Shown here one piece after another: positions 9,648-18,814 of a DNA stretch of 64,000 bases (position 1 is its first letter; each line of letters starts with the position of its first letter). Source of the stretch: Aeromonas diversa CDC 2478-85 (GTDB lineage Bacteria; Pseudomonadota; Gammaproteobacteria; Enterobacterales; Aeromonadaceae). The notes under the pieces are model-generated. The model was not told the origin of the DNA. It did not search any database and saw only the letters and a program-made list of their open reading frames with translations. The stretch spans positions 1-64,000 of the forward strand of contig NZ_CDCE01000025.1 of assembly GCF_000819805.1 (NCBI RefSeq), read 5' to 3'. Made by a program: the position numbers and the translations under genes.

Positions 9648-10571
9648 ATGTTAAAAAAAGCGCACGAGATGTTTCTTGACGATCCGGCATCCTTGATGAC
9701 ATTGCATGATCTGACGGAAAGCGATCTTGCCCTGATACGCAAGTTTGGTCAGATGATCATGCCCAAGATGAGTGAGTTTGTGACTCATTTTTACGGCTGG
9801 TTGCGAACCATGCCCGCCTTCGAGCAGTTTTTCAGTGATGCCCAGCGGCTCGCTCATGTGCAGGAGCAGCAACAGATTTACTGGCGTAGCTTCTTCAACG
9901 CCCAGATCAATGCCCAATACATTCAAGAGCGTGTCATGGTGGGGGAGATCCACGCTCGGGTCGGCCTTCCGCTGCCGACTTACTTCGCCAGCATGAACAT
10001 GTCGATGCTGATCTTCACCAAACGCATGTATGACGGCAGTCTTTACAGCGACGAGTACAGTGCCTTGGTCACGGCCTTTACCAAGCTGCTTCATATGGAT
10101 ACCACCATAGTGGTGGACACCTATGCCCGCCTCAACAACAAGCGATTGGCCGAGCAGAGCGAGGCCCTGCTGGCCATGTCGACGCCGGTTACCATGATTT
10201 GGCAGGACGTGTTGATGCTGCCCATCGTCGGCATCATCGATTCCAAGCGGGCTCAAGACATCATGACCGCCGTGCTTGACAAGATTGCCGAGCAGAGAGC
10301 CAAGGTGTTCATCATGGATATTTCCGGGGTGGCCGTGGTCGATACGGCGGTCGCCAACCATTTCATCAAGATTACCAAGGCGACCAAGCTGATGGGGTGT
10401 GAGAGCCTGGTCTCCGGTGTCTCGCCCTCTATTGCCAAAACCATGGTTCAGTTAGGGGTCAACGTCGGTGAGGTCAAAACCAGCGCGACGTTGCGCGATG
10501 CGCTTGAGAGTGCCTTCAAGACGGTAGGTCTCAATATTCTGGGGCGGCCTCACTTCGACGACCGAGAGTAG
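9648..10571 (+). CDS. rsbR: RsbR, globin-coupled STAS stressosome sensor
   Basis: 307 residues. The start at 9648 is chosen because GGAGGAAGG at 9637-9645 gives ideal ribosome-binding spacing. An upstream TTG would add 9 residues. Residues about 10-165 form a protoglobin/globin-sensor domain: GEIHARVGLP carries His102 at the position of the proximal haem ligand of globin-coupled sensors. Residues about 180-295 form a STAS domain. Thr233 (VVDT) and Thr265 (SIAKT) align with the two RsbT-phosphorylated threonines of B. subtilis RsbRA (Thr171, Thr205). It is the first gene of the rsbRSTX operon. Haem-based sensing of O2 or another diatomic gas is inferred, as reported for the related Vibrio vulnificus protein. 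Confidence 0.9.
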   Translation: MLKKAHEMFLDDPASLMTLHDLTESDLALIRKFGQMIMPKMSEFVTHFYGWLRTMPAFEQFFSDAQRLAHVQEQQQIYWRSFFNAQINAQYIQERVMVGEIHARVGLPLPTYFASMNMSMLIFTKRMYDGSLYSDEYSALVTAFTKLLHMDTTIVVDTYARLNNKRLAEQSEALLAMSTPVTMIWQDVLMLPIVGIIDSKRAQDIMTAVLDKIAEQRAKVFIMDISGVAVVDTAVANHFIKITKATKLMGCESLVSGVSPSIAKTMVQLGVNVGEVKTSATLRDALESAFKTVGLNILGRPHFDDRE

Positions 10572-10577
10572 GGCGTT

Positions 10578-10922
10578 ATGGAGCAGGCAATCCCTATCAA
10601 TCGCCTCAAACAGGCGCTGATCGTTTCCTTTCAGGTCGATCTCTCCCTCTCCTTACTGGCGACCTTCGAGATGACACTGCTCTCCCGGCTGAGCGAAGAG
10701 GGAATAAAGGGGGTGTTGATCGATCTCTCCGGACTCAAGACCTGCGGTTGTGATGAGTTGATGGGATTGCTGGCGTTGGCCAAGGCGGTCGAGATGATGG
10801 GGCGGCATTGTGTCTTCGTGGGGCTGAGACCCGGTCTTGTGATGGGCATGCTGGATGTGGGCATGGATACCTCTGAGATGGTCTCTGTCGCTTCGCTTGA
10901 GCAGGGGATGGAACTCTTGTGA
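10578..10922 (+). CDS. rsbS: RsbS, STAS scaffold of the stressosome, with Cys at the phosphosite
   Basis: 114 residues, a single STAS domain. In B. subtilis RsbS builds the stressosome core with RsbR and captures the kinase RsbT until Ser59 is phosphorylated. Aligning the GVLIDLSG strand here with the equivalent B. subtilis strand, without gaps, puts Cys58 (codon TGT at 10749-10751) on Ser59 and Gly57 on the preceding Asp. The usual phosphoacceptor thus seems to be missing. Cys56 lies two residues earlier. The gene starts 6 bases after rsbR and 7 bases separate it from rsbT. Confidence 0.88.
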   Translation: MEQAIPINRLKQALIVSFQVDLSLSLLATFEMTLLSRLSEEGIKGVLIDLSGLKTCGCDELMGLLALAKAVEMMGRHCVFVGLRPGLVMGMLDVGMDTSEMVSVASLEQGMELL

Positions 10923-10929
10923 GGGAAAG

Positions 10930-11328
10930 ATGAGAGAGGTCGAGTGTTATCGACTCCACCTGGAGACAGATATCGCCATCGCCGTCATGGGGAGTTACAC
11001 CTATGCCCGAACCTGTGGCCTGGCCCCGCAGCAGATGAGCGAGGTGGCCACCACAGTGTCTGAGTTGGCCACCAACGTCATCAAGTATGCCTCGGACGGA
11101 GAGGTGTGGATTGAGCATCTGCTGCTGGGGGCGCGGGAAGGCGTCAGGGTGACCGTCATCGACAGGGGGCCCGGGATTGCCGACCTCGACAATGCCCTGC
11201 GAGATCACTTCTCGACGGGTCAATCACTGGGGCTGGGGCTACCCGGCGTGCAGCGTCTGATGGACGAGTTCACCATTGACACCTCGTCAGGCGGGACCCG
11301 GGTGGCTGCGATCAAATGGAGGGCATGA
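10930..11328 (+). CDS. rsbT: RsbT, serine/threonine kinase of the stressosome
   Basis: 132 residues from the ATG at 10930, with a GAGGG ribosome site just upstream. The GHKL-type ATP-binding fold is clear: N-box SELATNVIKYA, then VIDRGPGI, then the glycine-rich SLGLGLPGVQRLMDEF lid and GTRV near the end. RsbT phosphorylates RsbR and RsbS and is released to activate an output partner. In B. subtilis that partner is the phosphatase RsbU. No RsbU, RsbV/RsbW or sigma-B gene is visible here, so the partner is probably encoded downstream in the same operon. Confidence 0.9.
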   Translation: MREVECYRLHLETDIAIAVMGSYTYARTCGLAPQQMSEVATTVSELATNVIKYASDGEVWIEHLLLGAREGVRVTVIDRGPGIADLDNALRDHFSTGQSLGLGLPGVQRLMDEFTIDTSSGGTRVAAIKWRA

Positions 11329-11915
11329 TGTCGGTGCAGGTGGCGATGCGGCAAACCCCGTGCTTTGGTGAGGTGTCATCCGGTGATGGTGTGGTGGTTG
11401 TCACCCGGGCGCACGGCGCACTGATCGTCGTCATCGATGTGCTGGGTCATGGCGAGGTGGCGGCCTTGTTGGCCCGTGAGATGGAAGGCTTCATCAAGGG
11501 GTGTCCTGCGGCATCCGTGGCGGGGCTGATGGAGATGGTACACCAGCACTTCAAAGGGGAGCTTGGCGCTGCCATTACCATGCTCAGCATCGATCTTGAG
11601 AGGCGGCAGTTTCAGGTCGTGGGGGTGGGAAACGTGATGCTCAGAAAACACAGGCTTGGGAAATGGTTCTCGTTTTATGCCCAATCCGGCGTTGTCTGCG
11701 AGATGATCCCTACCCTGGTCCCCCTCGAGGGGAGCGTGGAGGAGCATGATCTCTTTATCGTGACCTCGGATGGGATAAGAGAAAACATCCCTCTGGAAGA
11801 GGAGCATTCCCTGTCGTGCTGGAGCCCGTCGCAGATCGCGGGTTACATGATGGAACATTTTGCCAAGCATCACGACGACGCCACCGTGGTGGTGGCCAGG
11901 TGCCACTATGGTTGA
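11328..11915 (+). CDS. rsbX: RsbX-type PP2C phosphatase
   Basis: 195 residues from the ATG at 11328, which overlaps the rsbT stop as TGATG and has GGAGG five bases upstream. ATGs at 11316 and 11325 are alternatives. The fold is SpoIIE/PP2C-like: SSGDGVVVV and [11 protein letters not shown] supply the metal-binding aspartates, VGNVMLR is central, and VTSDGIREN and [11 protein letters not shown] lie near the end. RsbX resets the stressosome by dephosphorylating RsbR and RsbS. It overlaps the kinase gene downstream by 8 bases. Confidence 0.87.
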   Translation: MSVQVAMRQTPCFGEVSSGDGVVVVTRAHGALIVVIDVLGHGEVAALLAREMEGFIKGCPAASVAGLMEMVHQHFKGELGAAITMLSIDLERRQFQVVGVGNVMLRKHRLGKWFSFYAQSGVVCEMIPTLVPLEGSVEEHDLFIVTSDGIRENIPLEEEHSLSCWSPSQIAGYMMEHFAKHHDDATVVVARCHYG

Positions 11916-14900
11916 TCCCATTTTTATCATCGTTCGGGCGGCCGAGAGCAGCCTCATCTCCTTTCGAGCCAAACTGCTGATCCTGGCGCGCAGCTACGGT
12001 TATTCCCAGGCCGAGCAGGATAGATGGCTGCTCAATATGGATGCACAGATGCTCCCTTTGCTTAAGGGGGGCCACGAGCGGGCGCTGGAGATCCGTTTGC
12101 ACGAGATGGGGGCGTCATTTGCCATAGTCGGCCCCGAGCCCCTCTCCGAGGGCGACACGTCTCTTTGCAAATCCGGCTGGTCTCTGGTTGGTGTATCCAG
12201 GCTCAATCTGGGGCAGTGCCAGGCGCTGGCGAGTCAATTGCGTGAGAAAAATCGAGATGAGTTACTCGATGAGTTGCATGCAAAGAATCGGGCGCTGGCC
12301 GTTCATCAGGAGGGGCTGGAGCAAGAGATCGCTCGTCGTACTGCGGATCTGGTTGCCAGCGAGGAGATGGCAAGAACCATTATTGAAGGGGCACCCTCCA
12401 GTCTTGCCATCATAGATAGCGAGGGGCGAATCCTCTTGTGGAATCGCACCGCCGAGCGAACTTACGGGTATTCTGCCGCGCAGGCGCTGGGTGTTTCCCT
12501 CTTCGAGCTATTGCGCATGGCGTTGCCAGAAGAGCTGGCCTCGTTACTGGCCTTACCGCTGCAATTGTCTCATGCCTCCTTGCTCAAGGAGGGGGCCTAT
12601 GAGGTGCCGACCTTCACGCAAGATGGACGTCTGGTGTCCATCGACCTGGGGGTGTCGATATTCGAGCTGGGTGGCCGCTGTCAGGCGGCCATGTTCTTGC
12701 GGGATGTGACCTCTCGCAAACAGGCCGAGAGCGAGCTGAGTGAGGCCAAGGTCAAGGCCGAAGAGGCCGTCGAAGTCAAATCCATGTTCCTGGCGAACAT
12801 GAGCCACGAGATCAGGACTCCGATGAACGCCATCATCGGAATGGCTCACTTGGCACTTAACACCGAGCTCACCCCCAAGCAGCACGATTACATTGGCAAG
12901 ATCCACTCTTCGGCGACCCTGCTGCTTGGCATCATCAACGACATATTGGACTTCAGCAAGATTGAGGCCGGTAAACTCTCGGTAGAGCGGGTCGACTTCT
13001 ATCTCGATGATGTCTTTCACAACGTCTCTATGGTGACGGGCCAGAAGGCGTTCGACAAGGGATTGGAGCTGCTCTTCGCCATCCAGAGAGAGGTCCCGAA
13101 AGCGCTGTGTGGGGATCCCCTGCGCCTTGGACAGGTGATCATCAACCTGGTGAACAATGCGGTGAAGTTTACCGACGAGGGGGAGATCTCGGTGTCGGTC
13201 AGTCGGGGCGAGATGCAATCGGGAAAGATAGAGCTCATCTTCGAGGTCTCCGACACCGGGATCGGCATGACCGGCAAGCAGACGCAGGGGTTGTTTCAGG
13301 CGTTTACCCAGGCTGACGGCAGCACGACCCGTAAATATGGGGGCACAGGGCTCGGGCTCTCGATTAGCCGGCGATTGGTTGAGCTCATGGGGGGCAGTAT
13401 CCGGGTCGAGAGTTCTCCCTCCATCGGTAGCCGTTTCATCTTCAATACCTGGTTTGACGTCAGCGAGCAGCCGGCTCGCCATCATGAGATTGTCCCGGAG
13501 CGGCTTGCCCATATTCGGACTCTCATCGTTGACGATAACGAACATGCCAGGGACATTCTGGGGGAATTGCTGACGACCATGTCCATACCGGTCGTGGCGG
13601 TCGCAAGCGGAACCGACTCCTTGCGCGTGCTGAAGGAGGCTCATGAGCAGGGTGCTCCGTTCGAGCTGGTTTTTATGGACTGGAACATGCCGGGGCTCAA
13701 CGGCATCGCTACCGCGCGCCGCATCCGCCACGAGCTCCCCCCCGAGGCGCAACCCAAGATTGTCATCGTGACCGCCTATGACAAAGATGAAGTGCAAGGC
13801 GAGATGAGAACCGTGAATGCGGCGGGCTTCCTGACCAAGCCGGTCAGTTCTTCCCATCTGTTTGATATGTTGGTGAACCTCTTTGTCGGCCTGGTACCCG
13901 GTGGCTATCGACCCCACCGGCAGGAGGGGCCTGTGTCGGATTGGTCGCTTTCCGGCATCCGGGTACTGCTCACCGAAGACAACGAGATTAATCAGCAGAT
14001 CGCCGTCGAACTGATGGAGAGCAAAGGCTTGCTGGTGACGGTGGCCAGCAATGGTCAGGAGGCGCTGGATCGGTTGTCGTGCTCATTGCACGGGGATCCT
14101 TTCGACATCATCTTCATGGATCTGCAAATGCCGGTCATGGATGGATACGAAGCCAGTCGTCAGATCCGGGCGATGAGCCAGTGGGACCAGACCCCCCTGA
14201 TTGCCATGACGGCCCATGCCATGGTTGAGGAGCGCGAGCGTTGTCTCAGCCTTGGGATGAACGATCATATCTCCAAGCCCATCGAGCCCGAATTGCTCTA
14301 TCGGACCATCAGCAAATGGTGTCAGGGAAAAGGGTCCACCGCCAAGACGGACCCGGTCAGTGCGACCGAACTCGCGCAACGGCTGCGGGACATCGCCTCG
14401 CTTGACGTCAAAAATGGTCTCCTGCGTGTGGCCGGAAATGAAAAGCTCTATACCCGTCTGCTCTCGCAGATGATGGATGAGCAGGCGGATATTGTCCGGC
14501 GCATTGAAATTGCGCTGGAGAAGGGAGAGCACGAGTTGGCCATGCGGCATGCCCACACGCTCAAGGGAACGTCAGCCAACCTGGGGGCCATCTTGACTTC
14601 TGACATAGCGTCTCGTCTCGAGGTGGCCTTGAGGACTATGTCTGGGCAGGACGATGTCAGAGCCGTGCTCGATGAGATGAGAGAGCACCTGAATAGCTTC
14701 TTCGAACAGTTGGCCGCATCGTTGAATCGCCCCCCGCCTCAGCGCGTCAAAGGGGGGGAGCTGGATCCCGCCATGCAGGCCATGCTCTACCGTCTGGCGC
14801 AGTTATTACTGGAAATGGATGCCGGTGTGCTCGATTACTTTGATGAGCACTATCTGGTACTGCAAGAGCTGCTCAAGCCTGATGATTTTTCAGATTGCAG

Positions 14901-15000
14901 CAGGTTCATCAACAACTGTGACTTCGAGTCGGCAAGGATGGTGTTGAACAGGGCGGTCTCCATCTATCCCCTCGATCTCGACAAGCTGGGTGTGGCTTAA
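11908..15000 (+). CDS. hybrid sensor histidine kinase PAS-HisKA-HATPase-REC-REC-HPt
   Basis: 1030 residues from the ATG at 11908, which overlaps the rsbX stop. Residues 1 to about 110 are a soluble N-terminal region I cannot assign, followed by a coiled coil. Then come a PAS domain (about 153-270), HisKA with His300 in [11 protein letters not shown], and HATPase_c with [10 protein letters not shown] and GTGLGLSIS. Two receiver domains (Asp591 in FMDWNMPG, Asp738 in [11 protein letters not shown]) and an HPt domain (His883 in [10 protein letters not shown]) complete it. No membrane helix is visible, so it is cytoplasmic. Linkage to rsbRSTX suggests that it receives the stressosome signal, perhaps by contacting RsbT through its N-terminus. 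That is inference. Confidence 0.9.
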   Translation: MVDPIFIIVRAAESSLISFRAKLLILARSYGYSQAEQDRWLLNMDAQMLPLLKGGHERALEIRLHEMGASFAIVGPEPLSEGDTSLCKSGWSLVGVSRLNLGQCQALASQLREKNRDELLDELHAKNRALAVHQEGLEQEIARRTADLVASEEMARTIIEGAPSSLAIIDSEGRILLWNRTAERTYGYSAAQALGVSLFELLRMALPEELASLLALPLQLSHASLLKEGAYEVPTFTQDGRLVSIDLGVSIFELGGRCQAAMFLRDVTSRKQAESELSEAKVKAEEAVEVKSMFLANMSHEIRTPMNAIIGMAHLALNTELTPKQHDYIGKIHSSATLLLGIINDILDFSKIEAGKLSVERVDFYLDDVFHNVSMVTGQKAFDKGLELLFAIQREVPKALCGDPLRLGQVIINLVNNAVKFTDEGEISVSVSRGEMQSGKIELIFEVSDTGIGMTGKQTQGLFQAFTQADGSTTRKYGGTGLGLSISRRLVELMGGSIRVESSPSIGSRFIFNTWFDVSEQPARHHEIVPERLAHIRTLIVDDNEHARDILGELLTTMSIPVVAVASGTDSLRVLKEAHEQGAPFELVFMDWNMPGLNGIATARRIRHELPPEAQPKIVIVTAYDKDEVQGEMRTVNAAGFLTKPVSSSHLFDMLVNLFVGLVPGGYRPHRQEGPVSDWSLSGIRVLLTEDNEINQQIAVELMESKGLLVTVASNGQEALDRLSCSLHGDPFDIIFMDLQMPVMDGYEASRQIRAMSQWDQTPLIAMTAHAMVEERERCLSLGMNDHISKPIEPELLYRTISKWCQGKGSTAKTDPVSATELAQRLRDIASLDVKNGLLRVAGNEKLYTRLLSQMMDEQADIVRRIEIALEKGEHELAMRHAHTLKGTSANLGAILTSDIASRLEVALRTMSGQDDVRAVLDEMREHLNSFFEQLAASLNRPPPQRVKGGELDPAMQAMLYRLAQLLLEMDAGVLDYFDEHYLVLQELLKPDDFSDCSRFINNCDFESARMVLNRAVSIYPLDLDKLGVA

Positions 15001-15001
15001 A

Positions 15002-16120
15002 ATGAATGAGACGATTTTGGTTGTCGACGATAATCCTGAGAATCGGGCCGTCTTGATTGGTTTGCTCAAATCCCACTATCGGGTGCTGGTGGCCGTGAAT
15101 GGTTCGCAGGCGCTTGAGATCTGCCACCGAAGTCACCCTGATCTGGTGCTGCTTGATGTGATGATGCCCGAAATCGATGGCTACGAAGTGTGTCGTCGCA
15201 TCAAGGCGCATCCCGATCTTGCTGAGATACCGGTGATTTTTCTGACGGCCAAATCCCAAATCGAGGATGAGCAGATGGGCTTTAGTGTCGGCGCCGTCGA
15301 TTACATCATGAAGCCAATCAGTCCCCCCATCTTGTTGAGTCGGGTCAAGACTCACATCAGGTTGAGACAGGCGAGAGAAGCGCTGGCCAGACAAAATGAA
15401 GTCCTCGAGCAGAGAGTGAAGGCGCGGACTCACGAATTGGAAATGCTGCAAGACGCCATCATAGTGGCCATGGCCTCCTTGGCCGAGACGCGGGATAACG
15501 AGACAGGCAACCACATTCGGCGGACCCAACACTATGTCAGGGCGTTGGCCAACCAGTTGGTATCAGAAGGGCGTTATATGGATCAACTCACGCCCGCCGT
15601 GATTGAACTGCTCTTCAAATCGGCTCCGCTACACGACGTTGGCAAGGTCGGGATCCCCGATCAAGTGCTACTCAAACCGGGCAAACTCACTGAGGATGAA
15701 TTTGAGGTGATGAAGAGCCATACCACCCAGGGGTTGAAGGCGCTCAAGGCGGTGGAGGAGGCACTCGACTTCGAATGTGCATTTCTGAATTTGGCCAATG
15801 AGATTGCCTATTCCCATCAGGAGAAGTGGGATGGTAGTGGTTATCCCGAGGGGCTCAAAGGAGAGGCGATCCCCCTGAGTGCCCGTCTGATGAGTGTGGC
15901 CGACGTTTATGATGCACTCATCTCCAAAAGAGTCTACAAACCGCCTTTTTCCCATGAGAAGGCGGTGAGTATCATTCGGGAGGGCCGTGGTCAGCACTTC
16001 GACCCTGTGGTGGTGGACGCCTTCCTGGCGATAGAGGGCCACTTTCAGGAGATTGCGAGGCGCTTTCATGATGAGGAGTGTCCGCTGCAAGATGAACGGC
16101 CTCAGGTTGGACTGGGATAA
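15002..16120 (+). CDS. response regulator with HD-GYP cyclic-di-GMP phosphodiesterase domain
   Basis: 372 residues. The start at 15002 lies 1 base after the stop of the histidine kinase gene. Residues 1-120 form a receiver domain with phospho-acceptor Asp52 (LLDVMMPEIDGYEV), and residues about 160-355 an HD-GYP domain. The HD pair is His211-Asp212 (HDVGKVGIP) and the GYP triad lies at 280-282 in HQEKWDGSGYPEG. RpfG-like proteins of this build break down cyclic-di-GMP when phosphorylated. It is the probable output of the stressosome operon, linking stress to motility, biofilm or iron physiology. It ends at a strong terminator. Confidence 0.92.
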   Translation: MNETILVVDDNPENRAVLIGLLKSHYRVLVAVNGSQALEICHRSHPDLVLLDVMMPEIDGYEVCRRIKAHPDLAEIPVIFLTAKSQIEDEQMGFSVGAVDYIMKPISPPILLSRVKTHIRLRQAREALARQNEVLEQRVKARTHELEMLQDAIIVAMASLAETRDNETGNHIRRTQHYVRALANQLVSEGRYMDQLTPAVIELLFKSAPLHDVGKVGIPDQVLLKPGKLTEDEFEVMKSHTTQGLKALKAVEEALDFECAFLNLANEIAYSHQEKWDGSGYPEGLKGEAIPLSARLMSVADVYDALISKRVYKPPFSHEKAVSIIREGRGQHFDPVVVDAFLAIEGHFQEIARRFHDEECPLQDERPQVGLG

Positions 16121-16148
16121 AAAAACGGCGCCATCAGGCGCCGTTTTC
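16121..16148. terminator. bidirectional terminator, stressosome operon / pykF
   Basis: AACGGCGCC (16124-16132) pairs with GGCGCCGTT (16137-16145), flanked by A and T runs. It separates the convergent HD-GYP and pykF genes. Confidence 0.85.
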
Positions 16149-16163
16149 GTCACTGGGCTGTGA

Positions 16164-17576
16164 TTACAGCACGTGCACGGAGGAGGTGTTGGTGGTGCCG
16201 CTCGGTACCAGAGCACCGGAGACCATGACAACAACATCACCCTTCACGCCCATGCCGCTTTGCAGCGCGGCTTCCATACCGATGCGGTAGAAGTCGTCGG
16301 TGGAGGCGATGGAGTCAACCACGTGCGCCATCACACCCTTGGACAGGGAGAGCTGGGCTGCGGTCTTCTGGTTGGTGGTGATGGCCAGGATCCAGGCTTT
16401 CGGGAAGTACTTGCGGATGGCCTTGGCAGACTTGCCGCCTTCGGTGGCAACCACGATCAGCGGGGCGTCCAGCTTCTCTGAGGTCTCGACCGCACCCTTG
16501 CACACGGCTTCGGTGATGCGCAGCTTGTTGCTGTCGTTGGCAGCAGACAGGTTGGACGGCATCACGCCATCGGTACGCTCACAGATGGTGGCCATGATGG
16601 TCACGGCTTCCAGCGGGTACTTACCCTTGGCGGACTCACCGGACAGCATGACAGCGTCGGTGCCGTCCAGGATGGCGTTGGCCACGTCGCCGGCTTCGGC
16701 GCGGGTCGGACGCGGGTTCTTGATCATGGAGTCGAGCATCTGGGTCGCGGTGATAACCACTTTACGCGCCTTGTTGCACTTCTCGATGATCATCTTCTGG
16801 GCGAAGATCACCTCTTCAACCGGGATTTCGACACCCATGTCGCCGCGGGCGACCATGATGCCATCGGAGACAGCCAGGATCTCGTCGAAGTTGTCCAGGC
16901 CTTCCTGGTTTTCGATCTTGGAGATGATCTGGATGGCTTCACCACCGTGGGACTTCAGGTGCTCACGGATTTCCAGCACGTCTTCCTTCTTGCGGATGAA
17001 GGAGGCGGCGACGAAGTCCACGCCCTGCTCGCAACCAAACACCAGGTCACGCTTGTCCTTCTCGGCCAGGGCCGGCAGCTTGATGGAGACGCCCGGCAGG
17101 TTAACGCCCTTGTTCTCGCCCAGATCGCCGTTGTTCAGGACCTTACAGATCACTTCACGCTCGGTGATTTCGATGACGTCCAGACCGATCAGACCGTCGT
17201 CAACCAGGATGCGGTTGCCCACGCGCAGGTCGCTGGCAAAGCCCGGGTAGGTCACGGCAACCTTGTCCTTGTTACCCACGACAGTCTGGTCGGTGGTGAA
17301 GGTGAAGGTTTGGCCGGCAACCAGGGAGACGTCGTTGCCCCCTTCCAGCTTCATGGTACGGATTTCCGGACCCTTGGTATCGAGCAGGATGGCGGCCTTG
17401 CGACCGGTCTCGGCCATCACTTCGCGCAGGTTGCGGATACGGGAGCCGTGCTCTTCGTAGTCGCCGTGGGAGAAGTTCAGGCGCATGACGTTCATGCCAG
17501 CGTCCAGCAGTTTGGCCAGCATCTCTTTGGATTCGGTCTTGGGACCGATGGTGCAGACAATCTTGGTCTTTTTCAT
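16164..17576 (-). CDS. pykF: pyruvate kinase I
   Basis: 470 residues from the ATG at 17576, the same length as E. coli PykF. An ATG at 17588 would add MKTD. Pyruvate kinase converts phosphoenolpyruvate and ADP to pyruvate and ATP at the end of glycolysis. The N-terminus [17 protein letters not shown], the [19 protein letters not shown] stretch and the active-site [10 protein letters not shown] are almost those of the enteric type I enzyme, which is activated by fructose-1,6-bisphosphate. The upstream region has three AACGTTTT repeats that may bind a sugar-responsive regulator. Confidence 0.96.
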   Translation of the reverse strand: MKKTKIVCTIGPKTESKEMLAKLLDAGMNVMRLNFSHGDYEEHGSRIRNLREVMAETGRKAAILLDTKGPEIRTMKLEGGNDVSLVAGQTFTFTTDQTVVGNKDKVAVTYPGFASDLRVGNRILVDDGLIGLDVIEITEREVICKVLNNGDLGENKGVNLPGVSIKLPALAEKDKRDLVFGCEQGVDFVAASFIRKKEDVLEIREHLKSHGGEAIQIISKIENQEGLDNFDEILAVSDGIMVARGDMGVEIPVEEVIFAQKMIIEKCNKARKVVITATQMLDSMIKNPRPTRAEAGDVANAILDGTDAVMLSGESAKGKYPLEAVTIMATICERTDGVMPSNLSAANDSNKLRITEAVCKGAVETSEKLDAPLIVVATEGGKSAKAIRKYFPKAWILAITTNQKTAAQLSLSKGVMAHVVDSIASTDDFYRIGMEAALQSGMGVKGDVVVMVSGALVPSGTTNTSSVHVL

Positions 17577-17974
17577 GTCAGTCTTCATGGTTAAAGGAAT
17601 TTTCGCCGGGCAATATACACCAGTTTTTGGATACTTTTATGATCCAGAAACAACGTTTTGGCCAGATAACGTTTTCTTTTTGACTATAACGTTTTCGCTA
17701 CCATTTTCCCGGTTCCCCCCGGTGGGAAGAGTTACAACCCCATAACAGCGGGGGTCCTCTGTTGGAGCCAAACAGCCCATTACGGGAGTCATTCGTAGTC
17801 AAATAACAACAGCCTGGGAGGGGACGCCATGCTGGCCACGTCATGAAGAATAGCTCTCCTGGCGAGGCCATGCTGTCGTGATCAGTGCTCTCCCCGTTTG
17901 TGCGGCTATTCACAAAAGACGCAATTGCTTTGCTGGCCGGCACACGGGCCGAGGTATCATCACGACGGGTTCGT
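17577..17974. other. pykF upstream region, no gene
   Basis: About 400 bases hold no credible gene. The left third contains an inverted TGGAT/ATCCA pair (17628-17646) and three AACGTTTT repeats, and is probably the pykF promoter/operator region. TATATT on the minus strand (17612-17617) is a possible -10 box for pykF, without a good -35. The rest shows nothing distinctive. Confidence 0.5.
17652..17695. promoter_or_regulatory. three AACGTTTT repeats upstream of pykF
   Basis: AACGTTTT occurs at 17652-17659, 17668-17675 and 17688-17695 in the same orientation. Read on the pykF strand each is AAAACGTT, resembling half-sites of LacI-family proteins such as Cra, which represses pykF in E. coli. This is a candidate operator cluster, not a proven one. 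Confidence 0.4.
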
Positions 17975-18814
17975 ATGGATGCTTACATGTCGCGGTATCG
18001 ACTCTCTCTGCTCGTGTTTCTCGCCCTGGTGGCCCTGCCTGGTCAGGGACATCCTCTTCGCATGGTCGTTCACGACTTTGCTCCCTTTACCTTTGCCGAT
18101 GAGGCGGGGAGGGCACAGGGGGCCTTGGTGGAGTTGGTGAAAGAAGCCTGCCGCCGTCGGGCCGAGGGGTGTGAGATCCTCTATCGTCCCAGCCGCCGGG
18201 CCAGGCTGATGCTCGAGCGCGGTTGGGTCGATGCCATGTTTCCCCTCGGGGTGACCCCGGAGCGGCTGGTGAAGCTGAACTTCTCGGCCCCCATCGCCTC
18301 CACCCGCTACGGTTTTTATTGTGCCTCTGACTCTCCCCTTCAGACCCTGTCTGCCGACACCCTCTCGGGCATGAAGGTGGGCACCTTCGGCCCCTCCTTC
18401 ACCCAGTATCTGCTCGAGCAGGTCAACCAGGAGGTGATGGCCCGCACCGGGGTTGGCATGACGCTCGACGTCCAGCCCAACGCCGATGCCAAGGGGTTGG
18501 CCAAGCTGGTTTATCGCCGTTATCCCCTCTATTTCAGTAACATCCATTCGGCCGATTACCACTTACGTCAAAACAAGCTGAGCGGAGTGCGTCAGCTCGG
18601 TGGCGTGAATCTTAAAGTCGAGTACCGCATCGGTTTTGCCAAGGGGCGCGTCTCTCCCGATGAGGTGAGCCGCTTCAATGGGTTGCTCCACCAACTCGAG
18701 AAGGAGGGGGTTGCCAGCCGGATCCGCGCCAGGTGGCAACTGTCTGAGCCTGATCTCGGTGCGCCCCTGACCTCCCTGGGGGCGCTCGACCTGCTCAGAG
18801 ACGATCACTCCTGA
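17975..18814 (+). CDS. periplasmic substrate-binding protein (amino-acid ABC transporter type), orphan
   Basis: 279 residues from the ATG at 17975. ATG 17987 is also possible, and a frame from 17885 would hide the signal peptide. A signal sequence (RLSLLVFLALVALPGQG) precedes a type II periplasmic-binding fold beginning LRMVVHDFAPFTFADEAG. The body resembles the SBP_bac_3 family that binds polar amino acids. No permease or ATPase gene is adjacent, so it may act as a sensor-type or stand-alone binding protein. The ligand is unknown. Confidence 0.75.
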   Translation: MDAYMSRYRLSLLVFLALVALPGQGHPLRMVVHDFAPFTFADEAGRAQGALVELVKEACRRRAEGCEILYRPSRRARLMLERGWVDAMFPLGVTPERLVKLNFSAPIASTRYGFYCASDSPLQTLSADTLSGMKVGTFGPSFTQYLLEQVNQEVMARTGVGMTLDVQPNADAKGLAKLVYRRYPLYFSNIHSADYHLRQNKLSGVRQLGGVNLKVEYRIGFAKGRVSPDEVSRFNGLLHQLEKEGVASRIRARWQLSEPDLGAPLTSLGALDLLRDDHS

